Of a stretch of DNA of 64,000 nt, positions 24,893-35,335 are shown piece by piece. The first letter of the stretch is position 1, and the number at the start of each line of letters is the position of its first letter. Source of the stretch: Omphiscola glabra (Eukaryota > Mollusca > Gastropoda > Lymnaeidae); assembly GCA_964017045.1 (NCBI GenBank), contig OZ024801.1:35496757-35560756 (forward strand). The letters run 5' to 3'. Made by a program: the position numbers and the translations under genes. The notes beneath the pieces are model-generated. The model saw only the letters and a program-made list of their open reading frames with translations, was not told where the DNA came from and did no database searches.

Positions 24893-26043
24893 GGGGTCGT
24901 CCATTAATTACGTCAACAATTTGTAAGCAATATGCCCCCCCCTTTTTTTTGTCAACAACTGTCAAACTTTCAGTGACACCCCCCCCCCCCCAATTAATTA
25001 TGTCAACCTTTTTATAACGTTCCCACAAAAAAATGAATTATAATATAAATAAATATATTTTTTTTTACTTTGTATTGATCTATTTTAATAACACTAAATT
25101 GTAGGGAAAACATTTTACTGCATCTTGAGCTTTTTAATCAACAAGTTAAAAAGTTTTTAACTTAAATTTTCTAATGCAGAATCAAAGAAAAGGTTGTTAA
25201 AGACTAATTATCATTGTTTGTAGAAGCATAAATGGGATTATTGTCAGTATAGCTGACAATTGTAGCATAGTTTCTAGCTGCTATCATCTTCCCATAGAGT
25301 AGCCAGGTGTTGCTCTATCGTAACAATGGGCATAGTAGCTGATTTATCATTTTCATCTTGCGGAACTGATACACCAGAAAAGTCTACATCATTCACATCT
25401 AACCTTTCCGTACTTAAAATAGAAGCATTGTTAGTGTGAGCAATCATTTCCATTGCTCACTCTGTCACCTGGCAGCTATTTGCATTAGTCGAATCCTTTT
25501 TTGTTGAGGAGCAGGTGGTAATTTCTTATGCATCGTAGGTGCTGTTGAACATACTATTTCAACATGACTTGTGACATGTTACAGATATTGCAGCAATGTT
25601 ATTTTTGTTACTCACTTTTATCAATATCATTTATCTTGACTGCACATGACACTTGAACCTTGTCCTTGTTCTATACCTGCAATATGATCGTCAACATACC
25701 GCCCTAGTCATTTGCGACAAATAGAATCTACAGGTGAAGAGGGCCAACTTTTGACTTCTCTTGCACTAACAAAGTGTGCTAACATTCTGACCCGCCATCA
25801 GCAGACACATGAAATAAATCTTTTTAAAAGCCAAAAGATTATATAACTATTTTAATTTACACTCATTAAAATTTGTAAAATAATGTAATTAACCAGACAA
25901 TTTTAAGATTAAAATTTTAATAGAGAAAACATGATTGTTGATGTCAACTAATCTAAACCCCCCTCCCCCTTGTCAATATTTGTCAAAGATTTCCAAACCC
26001 CACCCACCCCCTTATTTTGTTGACATAATTAATGGACGACCCC
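24893..26043. mobile_element. Inverted-repeat DNA transposon with GGGG termini, copy 1 (Zator-like by its ends)
   Basis: The left end GGGGTCGTCCATTAATTACG and the right end (reverse complement GGGGTCGTCCATTAATTATG) form TIRs of about 27 bp with one mismatch, flanked by TATG on both sides. Subterminal poly-C tracts and GTTGACAA/TTGTCAAC words are shared with the copies at 29150 and 37059. The interior (25080-25900) is the reverse complement of the 37059-38865 interior and has no open frame. Terminal sequence suggests the Zator superfamily; this is inference. Confidence 0.8.
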
Positions 26044-26421
26044 TATGAGTCAAGCCTGCAAAAGAATACATTAATACTAAACATATTAATATTTGCACTT
26101 TGTCCCCATGAATATAAACTAGTTTATATGAAAATAAATAGTTTTTCTTTGTATATGTCTAAAATGACAAAAGAAGTCATGTGATGAAGATGAGTGTAAG
26201 ACATGTTGTAACTTAAAAACTGTGTCCACATCTCAGAGCAGCCATTCATTACTATAGGCATCACTCAGATTTGACACATAAAAAGTTTGGCTGGGATATG
26301 GTAATCAATGATTTTGATTTGTGTCCATGAATTCAGTCGTCAAGATCTCTTTCTCAACTATCCGATGTTTTAAAATATTGTTTACACACAAACTCATTCT
26401 GACCATTAAATAGTTACAATT

Positions 26422-26760
26422 TCAGTGAGGACAGACCTGGCAAAATAACTTTGTTTTCGGTATGCCTGGTTTGATCAGTTTTCTCCGTGGCTCGCCTGCT
26501 CTAGTCATCTTAAATGTCCAGGAATATTTTGTATTGTTTTCCCGCAGCCCATTCATCGCGGGTTCCAAGTGGCATTTATAGTGAGATCTTTCATTAAGTA
26601 CAATGACTTCCTTCAAGGTGTTGGTTCTCATGTGGACAGTGAGTGGCACAAAGGTGCTCAGCAGGATGCAGTAGCATTTATTTAGCATCATAAGGAATCC
26701 AGACGGACATATCTTAAGTATTGTTTCTTTCAGACATATTTCTTCCGGGGGGTATTTCAT
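26422..26760 (-). CDS. Unidentified coding-like open frame, possibly an exon or gene fragment
   Basis: A 112-codon frame in an AT-rich region, with balanced composition and several Cys (CLKETILKICPSG, SHYKCHLEPAMNGL, YSWTFKMTRAGEPRRKL). The Y-x-C and W-T-F spacing is loosely reminiscent of an Ig-like beta sandwich of a secreted molluscan protein, but I cannot name a family. It is bounded on the 5' side by a poly-C run and has no convincing splice sites, so it may be a fragment of a decayed gene. Confidence 0.35.
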   Translation of the reverse strand: MKYPPEEICLKETILKICPSGFLMMLNKCYCILLSTFVPLTVHMRTNTLKEVIVLNERSHYKCHLEPAMNGLRENNTKYSWTFKMTRAGEPRRKLIKPGIPKTKLFCQVCPH

Positions 26761-27290
26761 TTTTTTGGGGGGTTTGGGGGGGGGTCAGTGCCGGTGGAAA
26801 GAGGCGTAGCTAAGATGGTCATAGGGGGCATTTGTCCCCGGGCGCCAGACTAGCTGGGGCACCTAATGGCATTTATTGTATAACTGAATGAATATAATGG
26901 GCTTCCTAGTTTGGGGGGGGGGGAGATTAAAATGAATCTTGTCCCTGAGCACCAAACACTCACGCCAGTGACCTAGAAAAAAGGGGGGGGGGAGGCGAAA
27001 AGTTGGTCTGTCCAAATGTCATTTTTTCTTTATATTGAGCTATGGCAGTTTCGGACAACTGCAGAGTTTATATCGTTAAATGTAGCGTTGCAAAAAGTTA
27101 ACCCGCCTAAGGTGGCGCTAACACCAGGCACGTCGCTGGGCAGTATATATATATTGGCACCAAAACATTTTTTCAGGGCAAGCAATACTGCCATTTTCAT
27201 CGAGCATCCTGGAGGATTTTCCTTAACCAGAAAATGTGTGATTATTTAAAAATCAAGAGTAAAAATGAATTGAATATTTTGACTATTTGA
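26761..27290. other. Poly-G-rich spacer with fragments of dispersed repeats
   Basis: Contains several G runs of 7-10. Phrases such as GAGGCGTAGCTAAGATGG and GGTGGCGCTAACACCAGG resemble the 51-bp minisatellite unit at 62.2-62.7 kb. No coding signal. Confidence 0.45.
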
Positions 27291-28970
27291 TCAAGGGAAA
27301 GATGTTTTCGAGCGCCATACATAAATGAATTTCATTTTGGTTGTGATGCGCCCAAGATAATCATTTGGCACAAGATTCGATAAAGACCGTAACACCGTTA
27401 AGTCACATTGATCGACATGAAGGACAGGGGTAGCAGAAATTGAGGAATACGAATGGCCTTGAGCCAAAGCATGTGCAGGGGTCCCCTTAATAACAAAAAT
27501 AATAAATTTAAAATGCAGTGATGCAGTTTGGTGTATATTTAAATTCAGTCTTTCTATTAGACAATGCGTGAAGGGGCATTTCAGACTTCCATTTTTTTAC
27601 TATTAGATGTCTCCTAAAGAAATACAACATCAACATACGCCAACATATGTGGACTAAAAACAGCTTATGATAGCTTAGACAGAAATACGTGTACGATGCT
27701 CTACAGGAACTTGGAGTCCCTAAAAAACGTATCCGGTCTAAACATACGACGATGGCTAACTCAAAAAGTAGAATCAAAGTACAGGGAGAGTACTCGATGG
27801 AGTTCCCAATTAATCAGGACCACACATAAGGAGTTTCATGTATCCTTTTCAACATCACGTTAGAAAAAGCATTAGAAAACATACATGTGAGCACCAGTGG
27901 AACCATTACAAACTAATTCCAGAGAGGTAGTACAGAACAACAACCATCAGGCACTGTATAAAGCCAGCCATTGAAGTACATGGCATACCCAGACGCTCCA
28001 GTCCTTCTTGGTAGAAACAGCAATGATATCATTAAAGCATTCAGTGAACTTGACGATGTCTCGGTCAAAGCTGGTCTTGAGGTAAATGAAGCGAAGACAA
28101 CATTTATGATAATGTCACGAAACACGCTCACCGATGACACCATTAATATAAAAAACCACACATTTGAGAGAGTAGCTACTTTAAAATATATAAAAAACTG
28201 CCTGCTGCTATCCTCTCTTTCACCTCTAACATTATTTCATTGTGCTCATTTATTTTCACCCATATGTATTTTAAAGTAACAGGGACATCTCTAACTCTTC
28301 CACCAGCCCAACATGAACCAAATTCAATCAAGTTGGGGGCCTTTAAGAGTATGCTTTTGCCGATAGAGACTGTCTAGCTTAATCTTGCCACTTAAATCTT
28401 TATAGTCACTGAAAATTTTGAATAAATTAAAAAATGCAAGAATGCATTTTTGTACAAAGTTCAGTTTAGTTTTGCATGATATATCAAAAAGAGGGGGGGG
28501 GGGGCACAAAATGTCAAGCGACGTCTCTGTTGGTAAGGTTTGTGATACTACTGAATAGTAATGTGTTTAAGTTTTTGGGATAACTACCTAATTTAAATTT
28601 AGATTTTCAAACTACAATAACTTGCTTCAGATAAATATTTCTCTTCGATATACTTAATTTGTTTTGACCAATTCCATAAAATATATTTTTAACTACTCCA
28701 AAAGAAAAATGGAATTCGCAAGAAAATCGAAATGCTGTGTTTTAAAAAACAAACGTTATATACATTCTTGTTTTATTGCTATTGGATTATCATCTATTAA
28801 ATTATTTTTTTAAATGCGTTCAAATAGATGGGGAAGATTGTTTATAATTCTGATATTAAAACAAGAAAAGCCTTGGGAATTTAATAAATATAGGCTAAGT
28901 ATTGTTTTTAAAAAAATCATTTTACTCTGTTGTTCCCGAAACTGTGTTACAAAATTAGAAACGCACTTGA
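27290..28970. repeat. Large dispersed repeat, copy B, interrupted by a reverse transcriptase remnant
   Basis: Aligns in blocks with 22225-23900 (see copy A). The middle (27630-28190) is occupied by unrelated RT sequence, so copy B was probably split by an insertion. Confidence 0.6.
27630..28190 (+). pseudogene. Decayed non-LTR reverse transcriptase
   Basis: The plus strand encodes, in shifting frames, LKTAYDSLDR-like RT motif 3, a broken GxxQG region, and LLGRNSNDIIKAFSEL followed by AGLEVNEAKTTFMIMSR, which is the block after the catalytic motif in LINE RTs. Multiple frameshifts and stops; no intact domain. Confidence 0.7.
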
Positions 28971-29149
28971 TTTAATAATATCTGATGAACCTCCACTATT
29001 CGCAATACGTAATTTTTGTTTTAAAATATCTTTTTTTAAAAAAAAGTGTTCATTTTATGTAACGCAATATACATGGATGGAATAAAGTACATTAAAATTT
29101 ATGCTAACATGAATTTTTTGCTTTTATACATTTTATAATCAACACTTAT

Positions 29150-29497
29150 GGGGCTGTCCATTAATTATGTCAACAAAATATGGGGGAGGGGGGGTCTGAA
29201 AATTTTTGACTATTGTTACTTTTTTTTAATAAAATTAATTTCATAATTTAAAATTTATTAAACTTTTTTTTTCTAAACATTTTACTGTTATTCACTTTTT
29301 TCTTGTAGTTGTAAACTAGTCTATTTAAAATATTGTTTTTTTCTCCACTTTATCTTTAATTTGGGGGGGGGGGTAATCAAATGTTGACGTAATTTTATTG
29401 TGGGGGGGTCTCTGGAAGTTTGACAAGTTGTTGACAAAGGGGAGGGTGGGAGGTAAAAATCGTCAAAAATTTGTTGACATAATTAATGGACAGTCCC
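29150..29497. mobile_element. Inverted-repeat DNA transposon with GGGG termini, short copy 2
   Basis: The left end GGGGCTGTCCATTAATTATG and the right end (reverse complement GGGACTGTCCATTAATTATG) flank 348 bp that keeps the subterminal G-rich GTTGACAA tracts but none of the copy 1 interior. TAT is present on both outer sides. This is a MITE-like deletion derivative. Confidence 0.75.
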
Positions 29498-29689
29498 TAT
29501 CTCTACTTTTACAGTCATGGTTTTATGATAAAATATACTATTAAAACAGATTTCCCATGTTTAATAGTTAGCAAGAGTTATATTCAATTTATAGATCTTT
29601 ATATCGATGTAAAGGTAATTTAATACATCATATATCATATCATACCACATATCGTATATAAAAATATATATGTAAGTGAACATTTGTTT

Positions 29690-30030
29690 GTGGGTTTGTG
29701 GCCACAAAGGCTTTTACATGGATTGATGGATCTTGACCAAACTTGGCACATATGTCCATCATTATCCGAAAGGAAGTCTTAAAGGCTTATGAACTTTTTA
29801 TAACATTCCATTTGGTGCAGGAGTCCCCAGAAATCATTTTTTTTTTTCAAATATGAGCTATATAAATAAAATGACATACAAATACTCCTACACCAATAGA
29901 TGGATATTGACAAAACTCAGTAAACATACACTTGATTATCCATATTCAAATACCGAAGGTTGCTGAATGTTTCTATGTGAATTCATGGATATCGGTCTAG
30001 ATTGGTAGCAATACACTTATCGTTCTTATT
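29690..30030 (+). repeat. Dispersed repeat, copy 2 (copy 1 at 19770-20140)
   Basis: Same ordered modules as copy 1, with CTTGACCAAACTTGGCACAT and CACTTGATTATCCAT. It directly precedes an RT fragment, which suggests the repeat could be part of, or a frequent target of, that element. Confidence 0.7.
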
Positions 30031-30059
30031 GAAACATCGGTGAATTTAAAACTAAGAAT

Positions 30060-31300
30060 ATCCAATCTACAATTTGGGGGGAAGTTTGACAACTGTAAAA
30101 AAGCTATATCTATGGCATTATTAATCTTCCTTCTTAGCATAGTTGGAAAGGCCTTCGCCCGAGTTGCATTAACACGCTTGCAGACCCTAGCAGCGCGTGT
30201 ACTCCCAGAATCGCAATGTGGCTTTCGAGCCGGTAGGTCAACCATAGACATGATCTTCTCTCTACGCCAGTTGCAGGAGAAATGCAGGGAACAACATATG
30301 TCTCTATACATCGCGTTTGTCGACCTCACTAAAGCTTTTGTTCTTGTCAGCAGAAGCGGCCTCTTCCAGATCCTAAAAAAAAATAGGCTGCCCTGCACGT
30401 CTGCTTAACATCATCGAGCAGTTCCACTATAACATGCAGGGCACAGTATGCTATGACGGTGCCACTTCAGAAGCTTTTCCAGTAAGTAGTGGAGTAAAGC
30501 AAGGCTGCGTGCTAGCTCCTACTTTATTCGCAATCTTCTTCTCCATCTTACTCCAGTATGCCTTCAAGAACAACAGCGAGGGGATATACATCCACACTAG
30601 AGCAGACGGGAGATTAAGAAAGGTCATGCTACGTGAGCTCTTATTTGCAGATGACGCCGCTTTAGTATCTCACTCAGCAGACGGCCTGCAGAGTCTTGTA
30701 TCCAGTTTATCCGCTGCCTGCAAAGAGTTTGGCATGATCATCAGCTTAAAGAAAACCAACATTATGGCTCAGGACGCTGACTCTCCCCCCACTATCTCCA
30801 TCGACGACTGCGACTTGGATGCTGTTGACAGATTCACATATCTAGGGTCGAACATTTCGAGCACCCTCTCAATGGAGGATGAGATAAGTGGTAGGTTAGG
30901 GAGGGCCGCAACTGTCATGACGAGATTGAAGAAAAGAGTCTGGTCCAATGCCAGGCTCACAACAAGAACTAAGCTGCAGGTATACCAGGCCTCAGATACA
31001 TAGACATTTGCAAAAGAGATATGAAGGCGGCTAACATCAACATCTCAAATTGAGAGGGCTTGGCGGAGGATCGATCCACCTGTCGGGGCATCGTGAAGGA
31101 AGGATCACTACGTGCCGAGGAGGTCTACATGGCGGAAGCAGCTGTGAAGAGAGCTCGGAGAAAGGCAAGAAAACACTACTCCACTGCATTCGTGTGCGGG
31201 ACATGCACAAGAGACTGCCATTCAAGGATCGGTCTCATTAGCCACACGAAGAGCTGCAACCAGACAAGATAATCTATCGTCTCTCGTAGACGGAAAGATG
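30060..31300 (+). pseudogene. Non-LTR retrotransposon ORF2 fragment with C-terminal zinc finger
   Basis: Frames at 30100-30408 and 30434-31003 encode RT motifs SQCGFRAGRSTIDMIFSLRQ, IAFVDLTKAF, GVKQGCVLAPTLFAIFF and the catalytic LLFADDAALVSHS, then FTYLGSNISS. After a large in-frame loss, 31060-31272 encodes the C-terminus with a C-x2-C-x3-C...H-x5-C finger (FVCGTCTRDCHSRIGLISH). A frameshift lies near 30405. The FADD core is intact, but the protein is not. Confidence 0.85.
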
Positions 31301-31554
31301 CCATACAATTAAAAAGATTTTAATGCGACAAATTTAAAATGTTAACTCCAAAATTATCTGAATGTTTTGTATGGGGCACCTCATCTCAGACAAAACTGAT
31401 TTGGTATAACTATGGAATGAGCCCCCGCGGGGGCCCTTTTTTCAACTCAAATATACTATAGTTATAGCTATAGTAGTGCATTTAGATGCATACATTTTGG
31501 CATTCGACGAATAATTACTTTGAAAACACATTTTACACGTTTCGAGAAGGATAT

Positions 31555-32003
31555 TAATTTTTATCTATATAAGCACCTTTTTCCAGGAAAAGTGAGAAAA
31601 TACGCCTGATCCAGGAGCGATCACCCCAGTATGGCTGCGAACCACCTGATATCCGTCTGACCCTGTCAAACACAGCAGTTAACAAGTCAAGCCCCCAAAA
31701 TGAGCAAAAGGGAGCCGCACTAGAAACGCCGCTGGATAACCACAAGGGAACATCGTGTGGATGACACAGCTTATCACCAGTGGCGTCGCAGGAGTTGTCG
31801 GAATGTTTCATTGTATCAATGTTATCCGCCAGTCGGTACTCCATCTCCGGGTTTGAATTCAGAGTTACCTTCTCTTAGATGAGTTGCCATCCAAGGGTTA
31901 TAGTCCCATCCACCCGGCTGCTGGTGATGTTTTGCTTGAATGGGTTTTGGTGGGGATCGAACTCCAGACCATCAACTTGCTCAGTTTAGGCCACCCAGCA
32001 TAT
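31555..32003 (-). mobile_element. tRNA-derived SINE (candidate)
   Basis: Read on the minus strand, the head at 32003-31940 (GGGTGGCCTAAACTGAGC, then GGAGTTCGATCCCC) resembles a pol III A-box/B-box pair, with the B-box nearly matching GTTCGANNCC. A tRNA-unrelated body of about 380 bp follows. It is preceded by an (AT)n tract at 32000-32035. No target duplication was identified. Confidence 0.55.
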
Positions 32004-33080
32004 ATATATATAATTATATATATATATATGTATATGATATGATATGACTAGCCAATATACCCGGCGTTGTATGGGATTGCAGTCGGAAAAACTACATCCT
32101 TTTAATTAACATTGAAATTAAGCACCATGTAAAAAAAATAATTTTTTTTTAAAATCCCATTTATAATAACTTTTGTAAAACTCTCTGTCCCCGATGGAAT
32201 CCCGATCCCGGAGGAATTCCAATCGGATCCCGATCTCGGAGGAATTCCAATCGAATCCCGTTTCCCGATGGGATCCCTTTCCGTAGGTATCCCGATAGCT
32301 GATGGTTCACGCTCCTGGCGGGATGGTGGGTTCCCGATCACATCCCGGTGGGATCCCGATTCCGATGGAATCATAATCCCGGTTGAATCACGATAACGGT
32401 AGGATCCCGATACCGGTAGGATCCCGATACCGATGGAATCCCGTTACCGTTGGGTTCCCGATCGATACTCCGATAACAGCTATTTCCCGATCCAGTCGTT
32501 ATCCTGATCCGGTGGGATCTCGATCCCGGTGGAATCCTAATCATAGTTGGAGCACAATTCCGACAGAATTGCAATTCCTAGGGGATCCCGATCCTTGTGG
32601 GTTCTCGATCCCGTCGTCATCTCTTTTCCCGGTGTGTTCCCGATCCCGGTTAGACCATAATCCCAGTGTGACTCCGATACCAGTGGGATTCCGATCCCGG
32701 TTGGATCATAATCGCGCAGTGATCCCGTTTCCCGGTGGGATCCCGATACCGGTGAGATCCCGATACCAGTGGGATCTCGGTCCCGTTAGATACCGAAACC
32801 GTTGAAATCCCGTTTCTGGTGGGATCCCGATCCAAGAGGTTTCCCCATCTAAGGGGTTTCCTGCGCCTGGTGGGTCCCGTTTCCCGTTGGAATCCCGTTT
32901 CCTAGTGGGGTCCTGATCTCGGAGGGATTCCATTTTCATATTTTGTCCCGATCCCGTTAGGATCCTGTCCTCTGCATATCCAGTTGCCCGGCGGGATCCT
33001 CTTCTACGTCGGAATCCCGTTAACCGATAGGATCTCTATTCGATCCCATTACAGGATGGTATCGCGTTCCCAGGAGAACT
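31999..33080. repeat. (AT)n tract followed by a degenerate GATCCCG minisatellite
   Basis: After an AT tract (about 32000-32050) and ACCCGGCGTTGTATGGGAT, the stretch 32185-33075 is made of imperfect units of about 17-18 bp built on GGTGGGATCCCGATCCC, heavily diverged and partly self-complementary. Open frames on both strands reflect the periodicity, not genes. Confidence 0.85.
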
Positions 33081-33135
33081 ATAATGAACGGTATGTTTAA
33101 AGAATATCCCCATAAAAGTAAAGAAATGAATAGAA

Positions 33136-34860
33136 CTAAACTAACACTTCAATAAGCTCTAATCCACTTGGTTTATCCTCTTTGGGAATAGGGATAATTA
33201 CCGCTCTTTGACACGCCTTTGGCAAGGCGCCTGTTGTCCAGGTTTGTTGATGAAGTTTATTAATACATTTGCCCAAATGTTTGAGCATTTCATTACAAAC
33301 CCTATCTCGTCCTGGAGATTTAACAGCTTTACACGTACCGAGGGCTGTCAGCAGCTCGGCCATTATAAAAGGTGCTGTGATAACCTCTTGGTGTGGGCCC
33401 AATCGTTGGGCTCTGCTTCCATCCTTCCGGAGTTTCTTGATGGTCCAGCTTTCGCCAGTATCTCTGGCTTTTTTGCCGACCTGAGCAAAATGTTTATTAA
33501 GCGCTTCTGCACACTTTGCACAGCTAGCCTCTGTGCCAGCTGTTGTTTTAAGGGGGCGGATGTTTCCGCTGCTTCCCCATGCCAGAGAGGTTATCAAGTG
33601 GCCACCAGACCTTCCGTCCGTCCGAAAGGTAGAGGTTTCCACACGTAGTTTCCCACTTGGACTTTTGTGCCTTAAACATTTCGGCACGAACTTGGGCTAT
33701 CAAGAGGTTATACGCTGGTCGAGCTGCATGTGTTTTCTTCTTAGCAGCCTTCCTTTGTGCTTTCGCCCTTTTCTCCACCAGCGCCTTCAGAGTTTTGTTT
33801 CAAAACGGTCTGAAGGTTTGGTTTCCATTTGTTTTCGGAATTGCTCGCTTTGCCACATCGAGAAACTTGCCTATGAGGAGCTCGTACTCCACATTTAAGC
33901 CCTCTGGTTCTGCTGCATGGGTCTCAGCCAACTTGGCTTCGACCTCCGTCTCGTACTTCTCCTAGTTTGCTTTCCGAAACTGCGAATGCCTTTTCCGAAG
34001 GCGTGCCTTGGTGGTAGCTAACAAAATTCTGAGGAGGATCGGTTTATGGTCACTACCAACCTCATCCAACACCACCAGCCTGAGCTTGGACTCAAGGTCC
34101 GCTGAAATTAGCGTCAAATCTGGCCGTGACTCCGTAATTAGTCCCGTGTGTAATAGTGTGGGCACACTGTTTGCGTCTTGCATGCGGATGAGATTCGTAG
34201 TGAGACACAGATCCTCCACGCAACGTCCCGATGCGTTACGCGTTCAACATACCTACAGTACGGTGATTGGGCGTTGAAGTCGCTCGCTATAATTTTCCGT
34301 TGGAAATTTAGGCTTTCACTGCTATGGAGACTAATCGGATTTCGGGGCGTGTTGTAAACATTTGTCAAATCAAAGAATTGGTTATTCTTCAACACTTTGA
34401 TGGTGAGGGTGTCGGTGAGGGTGTCAGTGAGGGTGTCAGCGCCTTGCCACGACTTCACCTCAAGCAGTTCCATCGGTAAGGAATTTTTGACTGCCGTGGC
34501 CAGCCCTCTCTAATTCGTGCACTTGCAGTGGTACAGGGAATAACCTGTAATGTGAAATTTCTTACCTTTCAACAGTGTTTCTTGGAAGGGTGCTACGTCC
34601 ACACCCCAAGCGTGGAGTAGCTTGGTAATCTCCCCTCCCTTTTGTCTGATGCCACAGACATTCAACTGTACAATCGATAGGTATGTGGGGGGGGGGGCGA
34701 CCCTTGGCGCCACGCATGCCACGTACAGTAGCTCTATCTCCCATCATCCTGTCCCCCCGACATTGACGAAAGATGATTTTGGATGTCCCACCCAGGGGCG
34801 GTGGTCTCGTCCCTTGCTAGCCCGTCCCCAGACACTAGCGTTTGAAGGCAGTGACTGAGT
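33136..34860 (-). pseudogene. Non-LTR retrotransposon ORF2: endonuclease and RT start, 3' end missing
   Basis: From the right, the minus strand encodes an AP-endonuclease start (LSIVQLNVCGIRQKGGEI, LLKGKKFHITGYSLYHC), its middle (FQRKIIASDFNAQSPYC, where the usual GDFN is ASDFN), SRPDLTLIS and GSDHKPILL, then the linker (EKRAKAQRKAAKKKTHA) and RT motif 1-2 (AVKSPGRDRVCNEMLK, ACQRAVIIPIPKEDKPSG). It stops at 33136 before the catalytic FADD. Several frameshifts. Losing the 3' end is unusual for a LINE and implies a later deletion. Confidence 0.85.
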
Positions 34861-35335
34861 TGCCAGCTCCATGTTTTAAGTCTGATTGTACTTGCCATGT
34901 TGATACTGTGAGTCTAGGAATAACGTCCCCCCCCCCACCTTAGAGACTAGCTTTGCGTCTCTAGTCCCCTTTCCCAAGGGGTCATTCGGTCGGACATTAG
35001 GCATTGAGCCGGGATTTTAGCTTCGAATGGTCAATTCCACTCTACTAGTCTGCCACGCCACGTAGAGGGAAAACCTTTGTGGAACCCCCGAGTTTCCTCG
35101 CAAGCGCGTTCCTCCGGAACCAGTTCCTAAGCCACTGCATTGCCTGGCTATATGAATGGTACACATAAAATTATAAGAGCTTCCCTCGGGACCCACAAAG
35201 GCGATGGGATCCCAAAGAGCACCCTCTTCGCCACTCGCTACTCGCTAGTGTAGGTTGAGCAGGGGAAATGAAGCAACTAGTAGCAAGTTACCAGCCTCGT
35301 AACTAGCCTTAACATCTTTTTTCTTTCACTTTATA
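34861..35335 (-). mobile_element. Probable 5' region of the same LINE
   Basis: This GC-richer stretch ends abruptly near 35335, where AT-rich DNA resumes. No clear ORF1 is open in it, so it may be 5' UTR. Assignment is by adjacency and composition. Confidence 0.4.

Noticed and set aside
32102..32939. Several open frames in the GATCCCG region (67-140 codons)
   Set aside because: Low-complexity periodic translation on both strands; no conserved domain.
33208..33965. Plus-strand frames of 71-146 codons
   Set aside because: Antisense shadows of the LINE ORF2 on the minus strand.
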